Assembly (NCBI GenBank): GCA_026707285.1
Contig: JAPOXD010000001.1
Location: 1 to 34,561 of the forward strand
Source of the DNA: Chloroflexota bacterium
Lineage (GTDB): Bacteria; Chloroflexota; UBA11872
DNA length: 34,561 bases
Direction of reading: 5' to 3'
A program made the position numbers and the translations under genes. Shown here one piece after another: positions 1 to 7,026 of this stretch (position 1 is its first letter; each line of letters starts with the position of its first letter). The notes beneath the pieces are model-generated. The model was not told where the DNA came from and ran no database searches. It saw nothing but the letters and a program-made list of their open reading frames with translations.

Positions 1-60
1 CCGATGTGTAAACCATGTCCCCGAACGGGTGTAAACCATGTCTCCGGTCTGCACAATGGG
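1..60. repeat. Tandem 'TGTAAACCATGTC' direct repeats, probable insertion-sequence end
   Basis: Two near-identical copies of GTGTAAACCATGTC lie about 25 bp apart (around 6-18 and 30-43), each followed by a short C/G-rich tail. From general knowledge, closely spaced short repeats of this form sit at the ends of some DDE (IS481/IS3-like) insertion sequences. The matching transposase would lie left of the window, so this is an inferred IS terminus and not a demonstrated one. Confidence 0.35.
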
Positions 61-63
61 AGA

Positions 64-84
64 GGGTTAGGGTGAGGGTGAGGG
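64..84 (+). repeat. Short G-rich tandem repeat with G-quadruplex pattern
   Basis: Four GGG runs are separated by exactly three bases each (TTA, TGA, TGA), which fits the intramolecular G-quadruplex pattern on the plus strand. It lies downstream of the minus-strand thiO-like gene. No function is claimed. Confidence 0.45.
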
Positions 85-145
85 TGATTCGGAGCTCGGG
101 TGTGGGACCTCGGCTAGTTGTTCAAAGGTGTCCGAAGCCAGGAAT

Positions 146-1249
146 CTAGCGATCGCTCAACCGATCGGGACTGAACGGCTCGATCGGGTATTCGGGATCC
201 CGACCAGTCAGCAGGCGAGCCACGATCTGTCCCGTCAGCCAACTCATGGTGACGCCATGCGTGTGGTGGCCGGTGGCGAGCATCACCCCGCTCCGAGAAT
301 CGCGCCCGATCAAGGGCAGGCCGTCCTCGGGATCCGGACGAAACCCCGTCAGAATTCCTGTGAGCGTTCCTTCCGCCAACGCCGGGACCCCCGCCGCGGC
401 GGCGCGGAGCAGCGACTCGATCGCGCCGGCCCGCACCCGCCGGTCGAAACCCACGCGCTCCTTGGTGGCTCCAAAAATGAGGCGCCCATCGGATCGCTGG
501 CTCAGCGTGCCGGCGGGCCTGTGGATGACGTGGCGCGTGCGGATATTGGGCGCTTCGAAGGTGATGATGTGGCCTTTGGACGGGACGACCGGAACCCAGG
601 GGAGTAACTCGCGCGCCCAGGGACCCGTGGCCAGCACGACATGGTCCGCGCTCACCGTGCCGCGCACGGTTCGCACCGTCGCGTTGGCGCCGCCCGAGAT
701 CGCCACGACCTCCGCGCCCAGGTGCACGTCCACGCCCGCCGCCAGGACGGCGCGATGCACGATGGGCGCCCATCGATGCGTGTCGACCTGCCCGTCCGGG
801 TAGATGGCGGCGCCGGTGACATCCGGCGCCAGTTGCGGCTCACGTCGTCGCGCCTCTTCCGGTTCGAGGAACTCGACATCGAAGCCGGCCTCACGCTGCG
901 CGGCGACGCGCCCCAAGAGTCGCTCGCGCTCGTCGTCCGTCAGGGCGACGCCCATGGTGGGGCCCGGGAGATAGCCGACCGGAGCGCCGCCAAGCGATTC
1001 CAAGAGCTCCGCGAATTCGGGAAATCCGTCGCGTCCAGCCAATCGCAGCCGGACCAGCGGCGAGTCTCCGTCGGCGTCGTACTGACCGCAGATCAGCCCC
1101 GCCGCCACGGACGACGCCTCGCCGCAGATGCGTCCGCGCTCGAGGATGGCCGCCGTAAGCCCGGCCTGACGCGCGGCCAGCGCCACGGCGCAACCCACGA
1201 TGCCGCCGCCGACGATGGCGACGTCCACGTTCCGCAAGTCGTTGCTCAT
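146..1249 (-). CDS. FAD-dependent amine oxidoreductase, glycine oxidase ThiO-like (DAO family)
   Basis: This 367-aa protein is a D-amino-acid-oxidase-fold flavoenzyme. The N-terminal dinucleotide-binding loop VGGGIVGCAVA (about residues 13-23) is followed by an ILERG strand end, as in FAD-binding Rossmann folds. The mid-region GAAIYPDGQVDTHRW and the C-terminal GLPLIGRDSRSG / GHHTHGVTMSW blocks match the ThiO/glycine oxidase layout and the usual length. ThiO makes the iminoacetate precursor of the thiamine thiazole; other members oxidise other small amines or hydroxy acids. The ATG start has GGGAGG about 10 bases upstream. No thiamine genes adjoin it, so the substrate is uncertain. It is the last gene of a minus-strand group with nrdR and the hydrolase, but a strong hairpin at 1318-1338 separates it from them. 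Confidence 0.82.
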   Translation of the reverse strand: MSNDLRNVDVAIVGGGIVGCAVALAARQAGLTAAILERGRICGEASSVAAGLICGQYDADGDSPLVRLRLAGRDGFPEFAELLESLGGAPVGYLPGPTMGVALTDDERERLLGRVAAQREAGFDVEFLEPEEARRREPQLAPDVTGAAIYPDGQVDTHRWAPIVHRAVLAAGVDVHLGAEVVAISGGANATVRTVRGTVSADHVVLATGPWARELLPWVPVVPSKGHIITFEAPNIRTRHVIHRPAGTLSQRSDGRLIFGATKERVGFDRRVRAGAIESLLRAAAAGVPALAEGTLTGILTGFRPDPEDGLPLIGRDSRSGVMLATGHHTHGVTMSWLTGQIVARLLTGRDPEYPIEPFSPDRLSDR

Positions 1250-1317
1250 GCCGCGCAGCCTCCCGGCGGGACTGACCGACCGAATCCCATCGACCTCGTC
1301 ATCGCCACAGAAGGTAG

Positions 1318-1338
1318 GGCCTTTGCTTCACAAAGGCC
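1318..1338 (-). terminator. Perfect 8-bp stem hairpin between hydrolase and thiO-like gene
   Basis: GGCCTTTG and CAAAGGCC form a perfect 8-bp stem around the 5-base loop CTTCA. It lies just after the minus-strand hydrolase stop (1357). No clear U tract follows on either strand, so it may be a weak terminator or an attenuating or processing structure before the thiO-like gene. Confidence 0.4.
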
Positions 1339-1356
1339 AACCACGCAGCGCCTCGA

Positions 1357-2511
1357 TCAGAGCCCGTGCAGCGCCGCGAACGTGAACCCAAACAGGCTCA
1401 ACATGCCGGGCGCGAAGGTCCCCAGGAGGAAGTCGGGCGACAGCTGCACCTCATCCAGCAGCGCGTGCTCCAGCACGTCGGTTTGCACAAGCTGTGCCTG
1501 CTCCGGACCCAGCCGACGCAGCAAGCGCTCGGATTCACTGCTCGGAATGTAGGTATCGCCGAGGTCGTGGAGCATGCGGACGTTCGTTTGGATCCCGTCG
1601 GCCACGCCCACCGGCGAGAGCGCGTCGAGACTGAGCGGCAGGTGGGCCTCCATCCGCCGAATGCGATAGGAGGCCTGCTGCGGATCGCGGTTGACGAAGA
1701 GCTCGAACACTGCCCGCCCGGCCGCCGTGAAGTCATCCAGGTCCGTGCGCGCCAGCGCATCGCGGTCCGGCTCGGGCGAAGCGGCGGGAAAGAGGTCGTA
1801 GAGCATCCGCTGATCGTTCGCGTCCGGCAGGTGGCTGACCAACGTGTTGCGCGCGACGCCCCACACGTAGCGGTGCGGGCTGAACGGTCGGAGGCTGCCG
1901 TCGTCGAGGATGGTCCCGGTCGTTGCGGCTTGGAGCAGCGTCGCCAGGCTGTAGTAGGAGCCGACGGTGGCGACGAACGCGACGTCGTCGGCGATGCGCG
2001 GGTCGGCGGCGGCCACGAGCGACAGCGATCCGCCGGTGGACACGCCCACGAAGGCGATGCGCTGGGGATCGACCTCCGGTTGCCGCGCCAGGAACTCGAA
2101 GCCCGCCACGAGGGCGTCCGGGTCGCGATCGACCAGGCGGTAGGCCGCGTTGCCGAGTTGTTCGGGCGCCAGCACGACGAAGCCAGCCCGCGCCAGCGAC
2201 TCCGCAAACGCCACCAGGACCGGATGCCGCCGTCCGGTCACTTCGACGCCGTTGACCAGGATCAGCGCCGGGCCGGGACCGTCGGCCGACGGCAAATAGA
2301 GATCGGCGGGGATTTCATCGTCCGCGCTGCTCGTGTAGCCGACGCTCCGCGCGTTGGGTTCGGCGGTCTCCGGCTGATCCTCGCTGGGAATCAGCGATGC
2401 CAGCGCGTTGCCTGCGCCCACCGCCAACCGCAACTCGTGTCGGAGCCCAACCACTAGGCCGATCAGCGCAAGCGCGATGCCAAGCGCCACGAACCCGCCG
2501 ACGGGGAGCAC
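1357..2511 (-). CDS. Membrane-anchored alpha/beta hydrolase (dienelactone hydrolase/peptidase-like)
   Basis: The 384-aa product begins with a hydrophobic segment (residues about 4-22, VGGFVALGIALALIGLVVGL) that looks like an uncleaved membrane anchor. The rest would be an extracytoplasmic or membrane-apposed hydrolase. The nucleophile elbow GVSTGG (G-x-S-x-G, about residues 155-160) follows a strand, as in alpha/beta hydrolases. PALILVNGVEVTGRRHPV upstream resembles the oxyanion-side strand, and a late HALLDE may hold the catalytic His. The start is GTG, only 20 bp after the NrdR-like stop, so the two are probably co-transcribed. The substrate is unknown; esterase, dienelactone hydrolase or acyl-peptidase are all possible. 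Confidence 0.75.
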   Translation of the reverse strand: MLPVGGFVALGIALALIGLVVGLRHELRLAVGAGNALASLIPSEDQPETAEPNARSVGYTSSADDEIPADLYLPSADGPGPALILVNGVEVTGRRHPVLVAFAESLARAGFVVLAPEQLGNAAYRLVDRDPDALVAGFEFLARQPEVDPQRIAFVGVSTGGSLSLVAAADPRIADDVAFVATVGSYYSLATLLQAATTGTILDDGSLRPFSPHRYVWGVARNTLVSHLPDANDQRMLYDLFPAASPEPDRDALARTDLDDFTAAGRAVFELFVNRDPQQASYRIRRMEAHLPLSLDALSPVGVADGIQTNVRMLHDLGDTYIPSSESERLLRRLGPEQAQLVQTDVLEHALLDEVQLSPDFLLGTFAPGMLSLFGFTFAALHGL

Positions 2512-2531
2512 CGTCCGCGCCGGGGCCGGAT

Positions 2532-3173
2532 TCAGGTGGAGGACTCCGACTCGTCCGCGACGAGCGGCAGGTTCGTCTCGCGAATCGATTGCAGCTCGCG
2601 GCGATCAAGCGTCTGGCGAATGACCGTCAGCATCTCTTCCACCCCGCCCGGCTCAACGTAGCTCGAGGCGTAGCGCACCGAGGCCACCTCGTCGAGCGGT
2701 TGGAGCCGCTCGAGGACCATTTCGGCCAGCAGGGCCGAGCGCACCTCGGTCTGACCGGTGTCCCGTAGCTCGGCCTCGATGCCGTCCGCCAGTACCAGCA
2801 CGTCCTCGGTCGCCACGGGCCGCTTGGAGCACGCCGCGCGCACCGCGCCGAAGAGCTTGCCGCCGCTGAATGGTTCGCGCCGCCCGTCGGCTTTGATCAC
2901 GGAAATGTCGGGGCGAACCAGGCCTTCGATGGTGTCGAAGATCAGGCCGCAGCGACCACAGCGACGGGTGCGCGCCACGCCGCGCGCGCCGACGTCGGTG
3001 CCTTCGACACGCGTTTCGGTGGCTGAGCAGCGCGGGCAGCTAAAGACCTCGCAGCGCTCGTAGGTCGTGAACCGATGGCCCTCGCTGCACTCGCGACGCC
3101 GGCGGACGGCGTCCGGCGCTTCGCGCGAGTCGACCACCTGCAGGCGGTCCGTTCCACATTCCGGGCAGCGCAG
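2532..3173 (-). CDS. nrdR: NrdR-like transcriptional repressor with two tandem zinc ribbons and an ATP-cone
   Basis: Canonical NrdR (about 150-165 aa) has one zinc ribbon followed by an ATP-cone and represses ribonucleotide reductase genes. Here a first ribbon (CPEC ... CSEGH, then RFTTYER) is followed at once by a second four-Cys ribbon (CPRC ... CGRC, then LIFDTIE). The ATP-cone comes next (VIKADGRREPF, then a KLFGAVRAACSKRP helix), with a normal NrdR-type C-terminus. The first ribbon lacks its fourth Cys and has His instead. NrdR proteins normally start with M-x-C-P-x-C; here the equivalent codon is CTG at 3173 with GGGAG upstream, giving 213 aa. A longer frame from TTG at 3281 would give 249 aa but would translate an interspersed repeat, so I prefer 3173. 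The downstream hydrolase is 20 bp away. Binding to NrdR boxes is family knowledge; no clear box was seen nearby. Confidence 0.8.
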   Translation of the reverse strand: MRCPECGTDRLQVVDSREAPDAVRRRRECSEGHRFTTYERCEVFSCPRCSATETRVEGTDVGARGVARTRRCGRCGLIFDTIEGLVRPDISVIKADGRREPFSGGKLFGAVRAACSKRPVATEDVLVLADGIEAELRDTGQTEVRSALLAEMVLERLQPLDEVASVRYASSYVEPGGVEEMLTVIRQTLDRRELQSIRETNLPLVADESESST

Positions 3174-3269
3174 CGTCTGTCTCCCAGCGCCCCAACGGCG
3201 CCCGAACCTAGCAAAGTCGCCGGTCGCGCGGCTCTTCGGCGGCCTAGAATGCGGCGGTGACCATCCGCC

Positions 3270-3374
3270 GGGCGCCCACAAGGGACGCCCCTACAAGAAA
3301 CCCAATCCGGGGTAGGGGCAGCCCTGACGGCTGCCCGGGTCGCCGGCGGAATGGGCGCCCGCAAGGGATGTCCC
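3270..3374. repeat. Interspersed intergenic repeat pair with central hairpin
   Basis: Two direct copies of GGGCGCCC(A/G)CAAGGGA followed by a C-rich end lie at 3270-3291 and 3353-3374. Between them, 3316-3336 is a perfect hairpin: GGGCAGCC, loop CTGAC, GGCTGCCC. This block fills the divergent space between nrdR and the nucleotidyltransferase. It looks like a dispersed genomic repeat rather than a promoter, though the hairpin could terminate transcription. Confidence 0.6.
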
Positions 3375-3453
3375 AACGGGTTTCTGTAGATTTCCCGTCA
3401 AGGGATCGGTAACGGGAAGATTCCCTGAAAGGATCGGGGAGCAAGAGTCAGCG

Positions 3454-4161
3454 ATGTACGCGGTGCTGATTGCCGGAGGCAAGGGCGAGCGGCTGCGGCC
3501 GCTCACGACGAACCGACCGAAGCCCATGGTGGAGGTCGCGGGGCGACCCATCATGGCGCGCCAGATCGACTGGTTGATCGGCCAGGGGGTCGATCGGTTT
3601 GTCGTGTCCTGCGGCGCCATGCACGAGGTCATCCAGGACTACTTCGGCGACGGAAGCCCCCTGGGAGTCGAGATCACCTACGAGGTGGAGGACACGCCCA
3701 TGGGACGCGGCGGCGGCTTGCGGCTCGGCTGTGCCCAAATACCCGCAACCGAGGAGTTGTTCATTGCCACCAACGCCGACATCCTCTCGGCCCAGGAGCT
3801 GGCGCCGATGATCGCGCAGCACCGCGAGGACGGAAACACCGCCACCATTCTGCTCACGCCCTACGTCAGCCAGTTCGGCATCGTGGAAATCGAGGGCCGG
3901 CAGGTGCGGCAATTCGCCACCAACCCGGTGCTGCCGCATTGGGTCAACGGCGGCGTCTACGTGATGAGCCGGGAGATCGAGCACCAGCTACCCGTCGTCG
4001 GCGACCACGAGGACTCGACGTTTCCCGACCTTGCCGCCCAAGGGAAGCTGGGTGCGTTCCCATCCCGCGCCTGGTGGCGCGCCATGGACAGCGTCAAAGA
4101 CCACGCGCGCCTCGAGCAGGAGCTTGACGAGCGGCAGTCGGGGTCCACCGGCGCGGGATAG
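3454..4161 (+). CDS. Sugar-1-phosphate nucleotidyltransferase (NDP-sugar pyrophosphorylase family)
   Basis: The 235-aa protein opens with the pyrophosphorylase signature AVLIAGGKGERLRPLT followed by RPKPMVEVAGRPI, where the Lys contacts the sugar phosphate. IATNADIL is the metal/nucleotide Asp region, and WVNGGVYVM matches the sugar-binding block. Such enzymes activate hexose or heptose 1-phosphates with an NTP for glycan or nucleotide-sugar synthesis in the cytoplasm. It is closest in style to mannose-1-phosphate guanylyltransferase or HddC-type single-domain enzymes. It lacks the left-handed beta-helix of GlmU-type proteins, so the sugar and base specificity cannot be read from sequence. 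It starts the plus-strand cluster with endonuclease V and a methyltransferase. Confidence 0.85.
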   Translation: MYAVLIAGGKGERLRPLTTNRPKPMVEVAGRPIMARQIDWLIGQGVDRFVVSCGAMHEVIQDYFGDGSPLGVEITYEVEDTPMGRGGGLRLGCAQIPATEELFIATNADILSAQELAPMIAQHREDGNTATILLTPYVSQFGIVEIEGRQVRQFATNPVLPHWVNGGVYVMSREIEHQLPVVGDHEDSTFPDLAAQGKLGAFPSRAWWRAMDSVKDHARLEQELDERQSGSTGAG

Positions 4162-4831
4162 GCAGACGCTGACGCTTCCGAATCTCGGCTGGCCATCGGA
4201 CGCCGCCGGCGCCCGCGCATTGCAGGAGCAGTTGGCAACGCGTGTGGTGACGACGGGATCGGCGCGGCGCGCCAGCCTTGTGGCCGGAGTCGACGTCCAC
4301 GTGCGCCACGAGACGGCCATTGCGGTGTCGGCGCTGGTCCACCTGCCAACCCTGGAGTTGCGCGAAACCGCCACGGCGGAGGAGCCGGTGCGCTTTCCCT
4401 ACCTCACCGGCCTGCTGGCGTTTCGTGAGTTGCCGGCCGCGCTTGCCGCCGTGGAGCGTCTGCGCACGACGCCACAGGCGGTGCTGGTGGACGGGCACGG
4501 CTTGGCGCACCCGCGGCGCTTCGGCCTGGCGTGCCACCTGGGTCTGTCGCTCGATCTGCCCACTGCCGGCTGCGCCAAGTCGCGACTCGTGGGCGACTAC
4601 CCGATGCCCGACGGGCCGCGCGGATCGCAAGCCGCGCTGACGCTGCGAGGTGAGGTGGTGGGCGCCGTGCTGCGCACGCGGGCCGACGTGGCGCCGGTGT
4701 TCGTGTCGGTGGGCCACCGGCTCTCGCTGCAAGCGGCGACTGCGTTGGTGCTGCGCTGCACGGGACGTTATCGCCAGCCGGAGCCGCTGCGACAGGCGCA
4801 CCTCGCCGCGCGCGCCCTTGCCCGCGCATGA
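4124..4831 (+). CDS. nfi: Endonuclease V (deoxyinosine 3' endonuclease)
   Basis: Endonuclease V nicks DNA (or RNA) one nucleotide 3' of deoxyinosine and starts repair of deaminated adenine. The conserved blocks are in order: AGVDVHV with the first catalytic Asp, FPYLTGLLAFRELPA with the YxPG-like substrate wedge region, VDGHGLAHPRRFGLACHLG with the second metal-binding Asp, and PTAGCAKSRLVG with a conserved Lys. The PYIPG wedge of E. coli Nfi is here PYLTG. The start is ambiguous. TTG at 4124 has AGGAG too close (1 base). CTG at 4169, just after the upstream stop, would give a typical ~221-aa protein. ATG at 4031 would make an implausible N-terminal extension. Its stop overlaps the next ATG by 4 bases (ATGA), so it is translationally coupled to the methyltransferase. 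Confidence 0.88.
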   Translation: MTSGSRGPPARDRQTLTLPNLGWPSDAAGARALQEQLATRVVTTGSARRASLVAGVDVHVRHETAIAVSALVHLPTLELRETATAEEPVRFPYLTGLLAFRELPAALAAVERLRTTPQAVLVDGHGLAHPRRFGLACHLGLSLDLPTAGCAKSRLVGDYPMPDGPRGSQAALTLRGEVVGAVLRTRADVAPVFVSVGHRLSLQAATALVLRCTGRYRQPEPLRQAHLAARALARA

Positions 4832-5646
4832 CCGCCGAGCCGCCATTCGTCGAAACCGGCTACGACCAGGCTGCGCACGTTTATGACTTCGAATACCCCG
4901 ACTGCACCGGCGACGAGCTGGAGTTCCTGGCGGCCAGCGCGGGACCGGCGCCTTCGCGCATCCTCGAGCTCGCCACGGGCACGGGGCGGGTGGCGCTGGC
5001 GCTGGCGGGGCTCGGTCACGATGTCACGGGACTCGACATCTCGGAAGGCATGCTGGCCCGGGCTCGCGCTAAGCGAGCGACGTTGGACCCGGAGACTGCC
5101 GCCCGCCTGACGTTTAGACACGGCGACATGGCGCGCCTTCAACTCGACGCGTCGTTCGATGTGGTCGTCGCCGCGTTCAACGCGCTCCTGCTACTGCCCG
5201 ACGCCGAGGCGCGAGCGTCGTGCCTTGCCGCATCGTTCGATCACCTTCGGCCGGGGGGAAGCCTGGTGATCGACGTGTTCGCGGCGAATGCGATCGATCG
5301 CACGCCGGACCACGAGACGGTCCAGTTTCTGGAGCGCGACCCGGAAACGGATCGGCTCATCACGCGCGAGCGCTTCTACACCTACGACCCGGAGACTGAT
5401 CGAGGCCAAAGCCTGCTCATCTACCGGCTCCATGGGGACGGCGGCGAGCCATCCGAGGAGCTGCGGCTCGGATACAGCCTCGCCCTCCTGAGCCGCGACC
5501 GGCTGGTCGACGAGGTGCACGCCGCGGGATTCGCCGACCTGGCGATCTACGGCGACTATCGGCGCGGGTCGTGGTCTCCGGACTCGCCGAACCTCATCGT
5601 CTGCGCCCATCGGCGCGCTCGTTCCGAGTGCCCCACTTTGGATTGA
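4828..5646 (+). CDS. Class I SAM-dependent methyltransferase
   Basis: The 272-aa protein has a Rossmann-type methyltransferase core. Motif I is ILELATGTGRVALALA (about residues 46-61), with VTGLDIS as the SAM-ribose acidic residue. FRHGDMARL is motif II/III-like, and FDVVVAAFNALLLL then LRPGGSLVIDVF form motifs IV-V. The C-terminal part (ERFYTYDPETDRG to GDYRRGSWSPDSPNLIVCAHR) resembles small-molecule methyltransferases of the Methyltransf_25 type. The substrate is unknown. The start codon overlaps the endonuclease V stop as ATGA, so the two are co-translated; nothing shows a functional link with DNA repair. Confidence is high for family and low for role. Confidence 0.85.
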   Translation: MTAEPPFVETGYDQAAHVYDFEYPDCTGDELEFLAASAGPAPSRILELATGTGRVALALAGLGHDVTGLDISEGMLARARAKRATLDPETAARLTFRHGDMARLQLDASFDVVVAAFNALLLLPDAEARASCLAASFDHLRPGGSLVIDVFAANAIDRTPDHETVQFLERDPETDRLITRERFYTYDPETDRGQSLLIYRLHGDGGEPSEELRLGYSLALLSRDRLVDEVHAAGFADLAIYGDYRRGSWSPDSPNLIVCAHRRARSECPTLD

Positions 5647-5705
5647 CAGATTGGAATGGGTCTGCGGCCCAGCATCGGTGACCAGCCATGACGCGGCGCA
5701 AGTCT

Positions 5706-5733
5706 TGGTCAAGGGTCCCGGTGCAATAATCAG
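5706..5733 (+). promoter_or_regulatory. Weak sigma70-like promoter candidate upstream of the HicB-like gene
   Basis: TTGGTC and TAATCA are spaced by 16 bases, each a partial match to consensus. They lie about 40 bases before the 5775 start, which itself has a good AGGGGA ribosome-binding site. The candidate is weak in a high-GC genome. Confidence 0.22.
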
Positions 5734-5774
5734 GCAATTGCAGGACATTTCGGGCGGCATCTAAGGGGACTGAG

Positions 5775-6119
5775 ATGACAGGGAGCTCGAAAGTGGTGGT
5801 GATGACGACGCTCGAATATGAGGAGTACGCCGACGGGTTGCACACCGCGCGGTTTCGTCCACTGGGTCTCACGGCATATGGGTGGTCGCGCGGCGACGCC
5901 CGCAGTAATTTCTTCACGCTCCTTCAGGAGTTTATTGAGGACACGCGGGAGCTTGGTCAGCTCGAAGTCCAACTTGGTCGGGCTGGTGTCGCCTGGTACG
6001 CCGCCAGTGACTATGTGAAATCCGGGCAGTCATACTTCGATTTGGAAACGCGCTCATGGGTGGGTGCGGAACAAGAAGCATCCGGGGAAGAGGAGCCCTT
6101 GGCGGCAATGGCCGCCTGA
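5775..6119 (+). CDS. HicB-like small protein, possible antitoxin
   Basis: This 114-aa protein has the HicB-type alternating pattern. A beta strand (MTTLEYEEYADGLHTARFRP) leads into GLTAYGWSRGDARSNFFTLLQEFIED. This resembles the 'G..A.G.S...A..N....' part of HicB antitoxins, in which a partial RNase H-like fold occludes a toxin. The C-terminal tail EEEPLAAMAA is acidic and probably disordered. The ATG has AAGGGGA about 8 bases upstream. Its TGA stop overlaps the next ATG (TGATG), so translation is coupled to the 91-aa partner. The partner does not look like HicA (no dsRBD-like GSH motif), so a canonical hicAB assignment is not supported. The function is inferred only from fold-like resemblance. 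Confidence 0.5.
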   Translation: MTGSSKVVVMTTLEYEEYADGLHTARFRPLGLTAYGWSRGDARSNFFTLLQEFIEDTRELGQLEVQLGRAGVAWYAASDYVKSGQSYFDLETRSWVGAEQEASGEEEPLAAMAA

Positions 6120-6394
6120 TGACCGGCGAGATCGACGTTGGGAATGTCATCGCCGCATTCGGTGCAGACGGGTGGGCACTTTTTCGGTACGAGTACCCGA
6201 CGCTGATCTTCAGACGCGGACTGACGGATGTTGCGCACTTGGCCGTTGTTCGGCGTGACGACTCCGCCTATCTCATCCGAACTGACCTGCTGAGTGAGGA
6301 CTTGGCGGCAATTGGGCGCCGGCTCGGTGACGAAGGCCTGCGGGATCGAGTTTTCGAGCACCTCGACGCCATGAGCGGTAGCAGTAACGACTGA
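6119..6394 (+). CDS. Uncharacterised 91-aa protein coupled to the HicB-like gene
   Basis: The product begins MTGEIDVGNVIAAFGADGW, continues with a beta-rich middle (ALFRYEYPTLIFRRGLTD, HLAVVRRDDSAYLIRTDLL) and ends with a helix (SEDLAAIGRRLGDEGLRDRVFEHLDAM). I recognise no family. The ATG overlaps the upstream stop by one base (TGATG), which implies stoichiometric expression with the HicB-like protein. A longer in-frame start at 6056 would read inside the upstream gene and is unlikely. Together the two have the size, order and coupling of a toxin-antitoxin pair, but no catalytic motif proves it. Confidence 0.6.
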   Translation: MTGEIDVGNVIAAFGADGWALFRYEYPTLIFRRGLTDVAHLAVVRRDDSAYLIRTDLLSEDLAAIGRRLGDEGLRDRVFEHLDAMSGSSND

Positions 6395-6723
6395 TCCTCG
6401 GCAAGCGAAGTGCCGGAACCGCGTGCGCAAGTCGCCGTCATGGCACGAGGTGATGTGCGGTGACGCGGCTTGCCGAATGAGTGCGGGCACCGGCCGGCGA
6501 GCGCTTCTGGCGCAGCGGAGCAACGCCCGTGTGGTTTTGCAGCGGCCCCAGTGTGTTGTTGGGCAATCCTCGTGGCACAGAGTGCCTGCAGGCTAGAAGC
6601 GGATTCTGGGTAGGCAGCCCAATGGCTAGATGAGAGTAGGTCGCTGTCTGCTCGTTGACAGACGCCTGTACCGGTCAACAGAATTGCTACTGACCGCGAG
6701 GGTCCCCGCGAGAATCACTGCCC
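6395..6723. other. Intergenic region (329 bp) with no gene seen except a promoter at its 3' end
   Basis: No open frame with plausible codon use and no tRNA or known RNA was recognised. The last ~70 bases hold a good promoter candidate. The remainder is mixed composition and less GC-biased than its surroundings, which would fit a decayed accessory gene or horizontally acquired DNA. Confidence 0.4.
6655..6684 (+). promoter_or_regulatory. Sigma70-like promoter overlapped by a dyad
   Basis: TTGACA (perfect -35) is followed 18 bases later by CAGAAT (4 of 6 to the -10 consensus). This is about 40 bases upstream of the 6724 ATG. GTTGAC (6654-6659) and GTCAAC (6674-6679) form an inverted repeat overlapping the -35 and spacer, which would suit a repressor operator. 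Confidence 0.42.
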
Positions 6724-7026
6724 ATGTCTGACGCTGCCCGCCGCCACATCCGAGTCTCCGAGCTGCGACTGCGCGTGCCGCGGCGCGAGAGCGAAGGTTT
6801 TTTCGAGTTCCCCAAGCACATGCTCCATTGGTCGCACGAGCTGCGCGACCCGTCCACCGGCGAGCTCTTCGATCGCGCCTACGTGCTTGCCGAACTGGAG
6901 AAACAGGGCTGGGATCCGCACGAGCTCACCAAGGGCGAGGGCACGTTCCGGCAGCGCGTGCAGCGCCTGCCGCTACCCGAAGGCGGTCAGTTCGCGCCCG
7001 GCGGCCCCCTGCACCGCGAGGCGTAG
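6724..7026 (+). CDS. Hypothetical 100-aa protein
   Basis: This small hydrophilic protein has basic N-terminal residues, then SEGFFEFPKHMLHWSHEL, a helix (FDRAYVLAELEKQGWDP) and a Pro/Gly-rich tail (LPLPEGGQFAPGGPLHREA). Codon use matches the chromosome, and a promoter sits 40-70 bases upstream, so it is probably a real single-gene unit. No domain was recognised. No signal peptide, membrane segment or cysteine is visible. Confidence 0.6.
   Translation: MSDAARRHIRVSELRLRVPRRESEGFFEFPKHMLHWSHELRDPSTGELFDRAYVLAELEKQGWDPHELTKGEGTFRQRVQRLPLPEGGQFAPGGPLHREA

Noticed and set aside
3270-3453. CRISPR array or small RNA in the nrdR upstream region
   Set aside because: Only two imperfect direct copies with no regular spacers are seen, which fits dispersed repeats.
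5775-6394. Canonical hicAB toxin-antitoxin operon
   Set aside because: Only the first protein has HicB-like features. The second lacks the HicA double-stranded-RNA-binding fold signature and catalytic His context.
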